A stretch of 16,899 nucleotides of DNA from Porphyromonadaceae bacterium UBA3318 (GTDB lineage Bacteria; Bacteroidota; Bacteroidia; Bacteroidales; Muribaculaceae): positions 1-16,899 of the forward strand of contig DESI01000088.1 in the NCBI GenBank assembly GCA_002361235.1, written 5' to 3'. Positions 6,576 to 13,228 of this stretch are shown here, one piece after another. Both the position numbers and the translations under genes were made by a program. Positions within the stretch are counted from its first letter, which is position 1. Each line of letters opens with the position of its first letter. Under the pieces are notes generated by a model. It worked only from the letters and a program-made list of their open reading frames with translations. It searched no databases and had not been told where the DNA came from.

Positions 6576-7856
6576 ATGGCATCCCGACTTATGGAAGAGT
6601 ATCTGAAATTCATAATGGATCACGCGCATTCCGACGTGAATGCGTTGCGACTTCAATATCACGGCAAGTCCATGCCCTTCAGCGTGGACGACGCATGTAT
6701 GCAGATAGAGATGCGCCGTAAGACGGCCGGCAAGCTGCCTTGGTTCCTGCATCATCCCGGATTCCGCTTCGGCACGGCTCAGTCGGCCGAACAGGCCTCA
6801 AACCAAAATGTCGCCCTTTTCCATGCGTTTCTCATAGGCCATAATCGGAGCGTGCTTGACATGACAGCCGGACTCGGCATCGATGCCATGACCATAGCCA
6901 TGCGCGGTAATCGTGTTACTGCCTTTGAACTTGAGACCGAGCGCGTGGAAGCATTGAGACACAACGCCGACATTCTGGGCATCGATGACCTGACTGTTGT
7001 GAAAGGCGATTCGGTCCTGCATCTGCAGCAAAGCGAGGAACATTACGACTGGATATTCGTTGACCCGGCACGTCGCGACAGCGGCAACAACCGCTGCTTC
7101 CTTTTGCATGATTCCCTGCCCGATGTCGTGTCGCATCAGGATCTGCTCCTGGCGCACGCCGACAATGTACTGATCAAGGCCTCCCCTCTGCTCGACATTA
7201 CCCAGACCCTCCGCGATTTCAGCAATGTCCGCTCCATAATCATCCTCTCCTACAAAAATGAAGTGAAGGAAGTGCTGATCCATCTGTCCCCCGGCCCTGC
7301 TTCCCTCGTGTCGTCTTCTCCTCTCTCTTTCAGCGCTGAGCCGGAAGGCGAAGTGAAGTTGCCGTCCTCCCCTCTTATCCAGGCCATTGACCTGGCTGAC
7401 GGCGCCCCGGCTTTCCCGGACGGCGCTCCGGCAGTCCGCTTCCGGTTCATAGCCGGCGGCGCAACCCAGGCGGCGATCAGTTACGCCACCTCTGAAGCCA
7501 TCGCCCCGGGCATATACTTATACGAGGCCGGCGCCGCAATGCGGAAGCTGCAGTGCGCCTCTCAGATATGCGCCCGGTATACCGACATCAAATCGCTGGC
7601 CAAGGATTCCGGCTTGTTCGTTTCGGAAACACTTCATGCAGACTTTCCCGGCCGAATTTGTACTGTTAAGGCCATCCTTTCGGCAAAACAGCTTAAAGCT
7701 CTGAAAGACAATCACTGCCGTGTCGTGTCGTCATGCTATCCCATGAGCGCCGCCGATCTCCGCAAGAAATTCAGGCTTAAGGAGGGCGAAGACATGACGC
7801 TTTATGCCACAACCACCCGCGACGGCTCGCGAATAATGATATTGGCTACCTCCTAA
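6576..7856 (+). CDS. Class I SAM-dependent methyltransferase with a THUMP-like C-terminal region (PG_1098-like)
   Basis: A 426-residue protein with a Rossmann-fold methyltransferase core. Motif I is VLDMTAGLGID (93-103), the acidic residue of motif II is in AFELE (116-120), and a motif IV-like VDPARRD is at 162-168. The C-terminal part (about 290-426) resembles the ferredoxin-like plus THUMP-like arrangement of the Bacteroidetes family typified by P. gingivalis PG_1098. That suggests an RNA substrate, but target and site are unknown. A Ser/Pro-rich stretch at about 238-266 is probably a loose linker or insertion. The frame extends back to ATG 6519, but that codon lies inside the upstream terminator and ahead of the promoter, so I start at 6576. 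ATG 6591 (MEEYLKF) is an equally good choice. The DUF2156 gene follows after 45 bases and is probably co-transcribed. Confidence 0.85.
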   Translation: MASRLMEEYLKFIMDHAHSDVNALRLQYHGKSMPFSVDDACMQIEMRRKTAGKLPWFLHHPGFRFGTAQSAEQASNQNVALFHAFLIGHNRSVLDMTAGLGIDAMTIAMRGNRVTAFELETERVEALRHNADILGIDDLTVVKGDSVLHLQQSEEHYDWIFVDPARRDSGNNRCFLLHDSLPDVVSHQDLLLAHADNVLIKASPLLDITQTLRDFSNVRSIIILSYKNEVKEVLIHLSPGPASLVSSSPLSFSAEPEGEVKLPSSPLIQAIDLADGAPAFPDGAPAVRFRFIAGGATQAAISYATSEAIAPGIYLYEAGAAMRKLQCASQICARYTDIKSLAKDSGLFVSETLHADFPGRICTVKAILSAKQLKALKDNHCRVVSSCYPMSAADLRKKFRLKEGEDMTLYATTTRDGSRIMILATS

Positions 7857-7901
7857 ACCTTGCAATACCCCGGCGTGTTGTAGTGTTATTACGATTTTAC
7901 T

Positions 7902-8813
7902 ATGAACACTCTGTTATTTGGCATACCCCGGGTGGAAACTGAGTTCCGACCTGTCGAATTCGAGGATATCGACGAGATATGCTCATTGTTTTCCCGTTAC
8001 CCGTCTCCCAGCTGTGATTATTCACTGACCGGATTGATGATGTGGCGTTATTACTATGATTATCATATCGCCATATTTGATGACACGCTGTTTATCCGAG
8101 GTCTTGATCCTGTTACCGGCCTGTTGATATATTACATGCCGACCGGGCCGATGGATCCCGATCTCATTATGGATACCGTACGCGACGATGCGGGCCAACG
8201 TAACGCCGCCATAGTGGGATACAGTCCTGAATGGCTCGACATTCCGCAATCTGTCGATATTCCGTCCTGCGCCATCCGGATGCCGCAATGGGACGATTAT
8301 TGCTACGACATACGCCGGTTCACGCACTTCGAGGGGCGGAAGATGGAGAAGAAGCGCAATCACCTCAACTTCTTCCGCAATCATTATCCGGACGCAAAGA
8401 TAAGTCCCATAACAACTGAAGATTTCCCCGATATATGCATATTCGCCCAGTCGTTCGGCAGGATGCACGAGGACAGCACGCAGTTCAGCTACGAAAACTC
8501 GCACTGCACCGACATGCTGCCGGCCTTAGGTCGGAACAACCTGTTCGGAATTACAGTGCGAATAGGAGGAGAACTGATCGGCTTCGCATACGGCGAGGTG
8601 ATAGGCGATATGTTTTTCGCACATGTCGAGAAGGGCAACATCGCATATCGCGGAATATATCAGGCCTTGGCGTCAGCTATGGCCCGGGAAGCCGAGCGAC
8701 GTGGCGCCGGATATGTCAACCGCGAGGACGACGCCGGCGATGAGTCTCTGCGGCGCAGCAAGGAGTCTTACCATCCTGTGATGATGGTCCGCAAGTTCCT
8801 TCTTCCCCTGTAA
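7902..8813 (+). CDS. DUF2156 (phosphatidylglycerol lysyltransferase C-terminal-like) protein
   Basis: A 303-residue soluble protein of the GNAT-like DUF2156 group, related to the catalytic C-terminal domain of MprF/LPG synthase enzymes, which move amino acids from aminoacyl-tRNA to lipids. Family features visible are the basic motif KRNHLNFFRNHYP (151-163), IGGELIGFAYGEV (221-233), and the end block NREDDAGDESLRRSKESYHP (273-292). It lacks the transmembrane flippase domain of MprF, so membrane lysinylation cannot be assumed; the true acceptor is unknown. Length is normal for this stand-alone Bacteroidetes family. It follows the methyltransferase gene by 45 bases with no obvious promoter between, so an operon is likely. 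A perfect palindrome TGTAATATTACA overlaps its stop codon (8809-8820). Confidence 0.85.
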   Translation: MNTLLFGIPRVETEFRPVEFEDIDEICSLFSRYPSPSCDYSLTGLMMWRYYYDYHIAIFDDTLFIRGLDPVTGLLIYYMPTGPMDPDLIMDTVRDDAGQRNAAIVGYSPEWLDIPQSVDIPSCAIRMPQWDDYCYDIRRFTHFEGRKMEKKRNHLNFFRNHYPDAKISPITTEDFPDICIFAQSFGRMHEDSTQFSYENSHCTDMLPALGRNNLFGITVRIGGELIGFAYGEVIGDMFFAHVEKGNIAYRGIYQALASAMAREAERRGAGYVNREDDAGDESLRRSKESYHPVMMVRKFLLPL

Positions 8814-8820
8814 TATTACA
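8809..8820. repeat. Perfect 12-bp palindrome over the DUF2156 stop codon
   Basis: TGTAATATTACA is fully symmetric. Its left half can also pair with a second TATTACA at 8835-8841, giving a weak AT-only hairpin after the stop. It may be a poor terminator or a protein site. There is no G+C-rich stem, so termination would be weak. Confidence 0.3.
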
Positions 8821-8890
8821 CAAAAGTCTATTTTTATTACAATTTTGGAAAAAAACGCCGACCGGAAGCAGATTGTTTCGTAATTTTTTC

Positions 8891-8898
8891 TAAATTTG
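8891..8898 (+). promoter_or_regulatory. -7 box upstream of the GT2 gene
   Basis: TAAATTTG matches TAnnTTTG and lies 28 bases before the start codon. No matching -33 TTTG stands 19-21 bases upstream. The perfect palindrome GCAAATATTTGC (8911-8922) lies between this box and the ATG, where a repressor or leader structure could act. Confidence 0.45.
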
Positions 8899-8910
8899 CA
8901 ACAAATATCC

Positions 8911-8922
8911 GCAAATATTTGC
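8911..8922. repeat. Perfect 12-bp palindrome in the GT2 leader
   Basis: GCAAATATTTGC is fully symmetric and sits between the -7 box and the start codon at 8927, within the expected 5' leader. It could be an operator half-site pair. As an RNA hairpin it would have almost no loop and be weak. Confidence 0.35.
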
Positions 8923-8926
8923 TGCA

Positions 8927-9652
8927 ATGAGTGACGTACTTGTAATTATACCCACGTATAACGAAATAGAGAATATCTCGAACATCATCGACGCTGTCAT
9001 GGATAAGCCTGACGGCTTCAATGTGTTGGTGATTGACGACGCGTCGCCCGACGGCACGCAGGATGCCGTGCGCAGCAAGATGCAGCAGTATCCCGGCAGG
9101 GTGTTCATGGAGACCCGCGAAGGGAAGCTGGGACTCGGCACAGCGTACATCCACGGATTCAAGTGGGCGTTGAAACGCGGCTATGAGTATGTCATCGAAA
9201 TGGATGCCGACTTCTCGCATAACCCCGACGACCTTACCCGGCTGTATCACGAATGCAAGGACCGTGGCGCCGACATGGCTATCGGCTCTCGTTATGTATC
9301 GGGCGTAAATGTGGTGAACTGGCCCATGGGGCGCGTACTGATGTCCTATTTCGCTTCTATGTACGTGCGTACCATAACCCGCATGAAACTGCGTGACGCC
9401 ACGGCAGGATTCGTATGCTACCGCCGCTCTGTCCTTGAGGCGCTTGACCTCGACAAGATCCAGTTCAAGGGTTACGCTTTCCAGATAGAGATGAAATTCC
9501 GCGCATACCGCCGCAAGTTCAGGATCGTGGAGGTGCCTATCATTTTCGTAAATCGCCGTCTCGGCACCAGCAAGATGAATTCATCCATCTTCGGAGAGGC
9601 CATCTTCGGCGTCATCACCTTGCGTCTGAAAGCAATTTTCGGCAAAATCTGA
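8927..9652 (+). CDS. Polyprenyl-phosphate mannosyltransferase-like glycosyltransferase, family GT2
   Basis: A 241-residue GT-A fold glycosyltransferase close to dolichyl/polyprenyl-phosphate mannose synthases, which move mannose from GDP-mannose to a lipid carrier on the cytoplasmic face of the membrane. The N-terminus VLVIIPTYNE (4-13), the nucleotide-binding DDASPDGT (37-44), the metal-binding DADFSH (93-98) and RDATAGF (156-162) are in the expected order. The conserved NRRLGTSKM block is at 209-217. There is no C-terminal transmembrane domain, so it is the short soluble form, which associates peripherally with the membrane. Length is typical. It likely starts its own transcript from a -7 box at 8891. 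Sugar specificity (mannose or another hexose) cannot be decided from sequence alone. The lipid-linked sugar would feed glycan or protein glycosylation pathways not present in this window. Confidence 0.9.
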   Translation: MSDVLVIIPTYNEIENISNIIDAVMDKPDGFNVLVIDDASPDGTQDAVRSKMQQYPGRVFMETREGKLGLGTAYIHGFKWALKRGYEYVIEMDADFSHNPDDLTRLYHECKDRGADMAIGSRYVSGVNVVNWPMGRVLMSYFASMYVRTITRMKLRDATAGFVCYRRSVLEALDLDKIQFKGYAFQIEMKFRAYRRKFRIVEVPIIFVNRRLGTSKMNSSIFGEAIFGVITLRLKAIFGKI

Positions 9653-9695
9653 CAAGAGTTCATATACTCAAAAGTGAGTAAACAAACAATACTGT

Positions 9696-9727
9696 CTTGA
9701 CAAATGTTGAAATTTTGGGTATTTTTG
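9696..9727 (+). promoter_or_regulatory. Promoter of feoAB
   Basis: CTTG (9696-9699), a 20-base spacer and TATTTTTG (9720-9727) match the Bacteroidetes consensus with one mismatch in the -33 element. The start near 9734 leaves a leader of 33 to about 100 bases, depending on which ATG is used. A 6-bp hairpin (9665-9680, TACTCA/TGAGTA) lies just upstream and might be a regulator site. I see no sequence I can firmly call a Fur box. Confidence 0.6.
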
Positions 9728-9835
9728 CATGATAAAATGCCCTGAGGCGCTGTATGCGCATTATGGTTGCATAAGAACGCGGTTACAATGGATTCACAGT
9801 CAAGGTTACAGGAGGCACCGACGTGCAGGAAAGCG

Positions 9836-12283
9836 ATGAAACTTTCCGATCTTCGTGCGGGCCAGTCAGGAATAATAATCAAGATATTGGGACATGGCGC
9901 CTTCCGCAAGCGCGTCATGGAGATGGGTTTTGTCAAGGGCCGCAAGGTCACGATGGTGTTGAACGCACCGCTGCAGGATCCCATCAAGTTTTCACTGATG
10001 GACTATGAGGTGTCGTTGCGTAGGGCCGAGGCAAATCTGATTGAGGTGTGCGATGTCGACGAATGGGACAACGTCGACAATACGGAACAGCCTAAAGACA
10101 AGCCCGAACATGAAGGCACTGACATCACCTCCACTCCCCGCAAGGACAAGATAATCAACATAGCCCTGATCGGTAACCCCAACTGCGGCAAGACGTCGCT
10201 GTTCAATCTTGTAAGCGGCGCCCACGAACATGTTGGCAACTACGCAGGCGTCACGGTCGGTGCCAAGGAAAGCACCATGCGTTACAAGGGATATGTGTTC
10301 AATGTGGTTGACCTTCCGGGCACCTATTCGTTGTCGGCATATTCACCCGAGGAATTGTATGTGATGCGCTATCTGCGCGAGGAGACGCCCGATGTCATAG
10401 TCAACGTGGTGGTGGCCTCCAACCTGGAGCGTAACATGTATCTCACCACAGAGCTGATAGACATGAACCGCTCGATGGTGATTGACCTGAACATGTACGA
10501 CGAGCTGAAGCGTTCGGACGCCCGGCTGGACTATGAGGCCCTCGGCAAGATGCTCGGCGTGCCAATCGTGCCTACCATCGCGTCCTCCGGCTGGGGTGTC
10601 GAAAAGCTGCTTGACACCGTCATCGACGTCTATGAGATGAAAAATTCCGACGTGCGGCACATTCACGTGCCTCTCGGACCATCTATTGAAGCGGCGGTCA
10701 AGACACTTAATCACGATTTCAAACAGGACCATACTGTCACCGAGCATTTCTCGCCCCGCTTCATAGCCATCAAGTTTCTGGAGGGAGACCCGGAAATCGA
10801 GAACACGCTGAAATCCAACCCCGATTATCCCAAATGGGTCAAGGTGCGCGAACAGCTCAACGACACCCTTCACAAAGATGCGAACGAGGACATAACCGAA
10901 GCCGTTTCGGCAGAGAAATACGGCTTCGTGCAGGGAGCCTTGCAGGAAACACTGGAGGGCAATATGGCACACGAGGAGAAAGCCACCAAGATCATCGACG
11001 CGTTCGTCACCAACAGGCTGTTCGGTTTCCCGATCTTCCTGCTGGTCATGTGGCTGATGTTCTGGTGCACGTTCGAGCTGGGCTCATATCCCATGGAATG
11101 GATCGAGAGTCTGGTGTCGTGGATATCGGCGCTCGTAGGTAAATACATGCAGGAAGGCCCACTTAAAGATTTGCTGCTCGACGGTGTCATAGGGGGTGTC
11201 GGCGGAGTCATAGTGTTCCTGCCCAACATATTGATACTCTATGCCTTCATCTCGTTTATGGAGGATTCGGGATATATGGCGCGGGTTGCGTTCATCATGG
11301 ACAAGCTGATGCACCGCATGGGATTGCACGGCAAGTCGTTCATTCCATTGGTGATGGGCTTCGGATGCAACGTACCTGCCATCATGTCCACCCGCATCAT
11401 CGAAAGCAAATCGAGCCGGCTTATCACCATACTCATCAATCCTTTCATGAGCTGTTCGGCCCGTATCCCGATATATGTGCTGCTGGTCGGTGCTTTCTTC
11501 CCGCATCACGGGGCATGGGTGTTCTTCGGGCTTTACCTGCTCGGCATTGCGGTGGCTGTAATCACGGCCAAACTATTGCGCAAGTTCTGGTTCAAGGCCG
11601 ACGAGACTCCGTTCGTAATGGAGCTTCCCCCTTACCGAATGCCTACCGCCAAAGCCACCATGCGCAATATGTGGGCCAAGGCCGAGCAGTATCTGAAGAA
11701 GATGGGAGGCCTTATTCTTGTGGCGTCCATCATAATCTGGGCGCTCTCCTACTTCCCGCGATATAAGGCTGAGGATGTCCCTGCGGAATTCACAGCACAG
11801 GTCAAAACCGAGATGCCGGCGGCTTCGCTTCAATCCATGAATCAGGAGCAGATAGACGCCATCGTACTGAACGAATATCAGCAAAGCCACTCCATTCTGG
11901 GTCATGTCGGCAAGTTTATCGAACCGGTGATGCGCCCGATGGACCAGGGTTGGAAATCGTGCGTCTCGCTGTTAGCCGGTATCGCCGCCAAGGAAGTTGT
12001 GGTATCCACGCTTGGTGTGCTGTATGTAGGCGATGATGATGCCGAGGCTTTGAGTCAACGGCTCTGCACGCCGTCGCCGATTACCGGTCAGACGCCGTTC
12101 ACACCTGCTTCGGCATTGGCATTCATGGTGTTCGTACTGCTGTATTTCCCCTGCATTGCCGCCATGAGCGCGATAATCCGAGAATCCGGCAGTTGGAAAT
12201 ACGGTCTGTTCTCATTGGTGTACAATACCGTTCTGGCATGGTGCATGGCATTTTTAGTGTATCGCATAGCTTTGTTATTCTGA
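9836..12283 (+). CDS. feoB: Fused FeoA-FeoB ferrous iron transporter
   Basis: An 815-residue inner-membrane Fe(II) transporter with the small FeoA SH3-like domain fused to the front of FeoB. The FeoA part spans about 1-72 (MKLSDLRAGQ, then GHGAFRKRVMEMGFVKG). A charged linker (75-105) leads to the G-protein domain: G1 GNPNCGKT at 113-120, G2 in GNYAGVTV at 134-141, G3 DLPG at 159-162, and G4 NMYD at 219-222. A helical guanine-nucleotide dissociation inhibitor region follows. The C-terminal part has many membrane helices and the two Gate-type motifs with GFGCNVPAIMSTR and NPFMSCSARIPIYV, which contain the conserved transport cysteines. The frame also opens at ATG 9767 and ATG 9788. I prefer 9836 because MKLSDLR is where the FeoA family begins and AGGA lies five bases before it. 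No separate FeoC is seen. FeoA-FeoB fusions are known in Bacteroidetes. Confidence 0.95.
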   Translation: MKLSDLRAGQSGIIIKILGHGAFRKRVMEMGFVKGRKVTMVLNAPLQDPIKFSLMDYEVSLRRAEANLIEVCDVDEWDNVDNTEQPKDKPEHEGTDITSTPRKDKIINIALIGNPNCGKTSLFNLVSGAHEHVGNYAGVTVGAKESTMRYKGYVFNVVDLPGTYSLSAYSPEELYVMRYLREETPDVIVNVVVASNLERNMYLTTELIDMNRSMVIDLNMYDELKRSDARLDYEALGKMLGVPIVPTIASSGWGVEKLLDTVIDVYEMKNSDVRHIHVPLGPSIEAAVKTLNHDFKQDHTVTEHFSPRFIAIKFLEGDPEIENTLKSNPDYPKWVKVREQLNDTLHKDANEDITEAVSAEKYGFVQGALQETLEGNMAHEEKATKIIDAFVTNRLFGFPIFLLVMWLMFWCTFELGSYPMEWIESLVSWISALVGKYMQEGPLKDLLLDGVIGGVGGVIVFLPNILILYAFISFMEDSGYMARVAFIMDKLMHRMGLHGKSFIPLVMGFGCNVPAIMSTRIIESKSSRLITILINPFMSCSARIPIYVLLVGAFFPHHGAWVFFGLYLLGIAVAVITAKLLRKFWFKADETPFVMELPPYRMPTAKATMRNMWAKAEQYLKKMGGLILVASIIIWALSYFPRYKAEDVPAEFTAQVKTEMPAASLQSMNQEQIDAIVLNEYQQSHSILGHVGKFIEPVMRPMDQGWKSCVSLLAGIAAKEVVVSTLGVLYVGDDDAEALSQRLCTPSPITGQTPFTPASALAFMVFVLLYFPCIAAMSAIIRESGSWKYGLFSLVYNTVLAWCMAFLVYRIALLF

Positions 12284-12301
12284 CATAGGTGGAGTCAGAA
12301 T

Positions 12302-12324
12302 ATGCGTAACCATGCGTAACCATG
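12302..12324 (+). repeat. Tandem repeat in the feoAB-thiG gap
   Basis: The 10-base unit ATGCGTAACC occurs twice in direct succession (12302-12311, 12312-12321), followed by ATG. It lies about 20 bases after the feoAB stop, in a 122-base gap with no clear terminator. It could be a paired binding site or a simple slip duplication. Confidence 0.5.
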
Positions 12325-12355
12325 ACGATTCCCCGACATGCGCTGTCAATATTTA

Positions 12356-12387
12356 TTTCGTCATTTACCGATATTTTAGTATCTTTG
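12356..12387 (+). promoter_or_regulatory. Promoter of the thiGCH genes
   Basis: TTTC (12356-12359), a 20-base spacer and TATCTTTG (12380-12387) fit the Bacteroidetes consensus with one mismatch in the -33 element. The start near 12393 leaves a leader of roughly 40 bases before ATG 12433. That is too short to hold a TPP riboswitch. Confidence 0.6.
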
Positions 12388-12432
12388 CAATCTACGACTG
12401 AATAAATGATTATTGAAAGATATTATTTGGAA

Positions 12433-13212
12433 ATGAATAATGATATATTGACCATAGGGGGACGCGAGTTCACGTCGCGTCTGTTTGTGGGAACCGGCAA
12501 GTTTTCGTCGCCGGACGTTATGCTTGAGGCCGTCAAGGCTTCAGGCTCTCAGATGATTACAGTGGCCATGAAGCGCGTCAACATGATGAACGAGGCCACG
12601 GACGAGATGATGACCCATATCAACCGCGAGTACGTTCAGCTGCTGCCCAACACTTCGGGCGTACGCACCGCCGACGAGGCCATACTGGCCGCACAGATGA
12701 GCCGCGAGATATTCCAGACCAACTTCATCAAGCTTGAGATACACCCCGATCCCCGTTATCTGATGCCGGATCCCATAGAGACCCTGAAAGCCACCCGCGA
12801 GCTGGCCAAGGAGGGCTTCGTGGTGCTCCCCTACATTCAGGCAGATCCGGTGCTGTGCAAACTTCTTGAGGAGGCCGGAGCTTCGGCCGTGATGCCTCTT
12901 GCTGCTCCCATCGGCACCAACAAGGGCCTGGTGACACGCGATTTGCTTGAAATCATCATCGAACAGTCGCAGCTTCCCGTTGTGGTAGACGCCGGTCTCG
13001 GCGCTCCCTCACATGCTGCCGAGGCTATGGAAATGGGTGCTGATGCCGTGCTGGTGAACACCGCGATTGCCGTTTCCGGCGACCCCGTCATGATGGCTCA
13101 GGCATTCGCCGAGGCCGTACACGCCGGACGTCAGGCATTCCTGGCCGGACTCGGCGCAGTATCATCCAGCGCTCAGGCCACAAGCTCATTAACCGCATTC
13201 TTCAACGATTAA
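12433..13212 (+). CDS. thiG: Thiazole synthase ThiG
   Basis: A 259-residue TIM-barrel enzyme that builds the thiazole phosphate ring of thiamine from 1-deoxy-D-xylulose 5-phosphate, dehydroglycine (made here by ThiH) and sulfur carried on ThiS thiocarboxylate. The start GREFTSRLFVGTGKF, the lysine K100 in NFIKLEIHPD that forms the Schiff base with the sugar, and the C-terminal phosphate-binding segments (VVDAGLGAPSHAAEAMEMG, 184-202, and VNTAIAVS, 208-215) are typical. Length is normal. The frame also opens at ATG 12406, giving nine extra residues that do not resemble the family. The ATG at 12433 fits the usual N-terminus better, though neither has a good Shine-Dalgarno. thiC follows after 16 bases and then thiH, forming an operon. 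ThiS and ThiF, which ThiG needs, are not in this window. Confidence 0.95.
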   Translation: MNNDILTIGGREFTSRLFVGTGKFSSPDVMLEAVKASGSQMITVAMKRVNMMNEATDEMMTHINREYVQLLPNTSGVRTADEAILAAQMSREIFQTNFIKLEIHPDPRYLMPDPIETLKATRELAKEGFVVLPYIQADPVLCKLLEEAGASAVMPLAAPIGTNKGLVTRDLLEIIIEQSQLPVVVDAGLGAPSHAAEAMEMGADAVLVNTAIAVSGDPVMMAQAFAEAVHAGRQAFLAGLGAVSSSAQATSSLTAFFND

Positions 13213-13228
13213 TACCTTATTTCATTCT

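Noticed and set aside
9665..9680. Small hairpin TACTCA/TGAGTA after the GT2 gene as a terminator.
   Set aside because: The stem is only 6 bp and is followed by AACAAAC, not a T-run; it is mentioned only as a possible regulator site near the feoAB promoter.
12284..12432. TPP riboswitch before thiG.
   Set aside because: I looked for the conserved CTGAGA and downstream ACCTGA-type segments and did not see them; the promoter position also leaves too short a leader.
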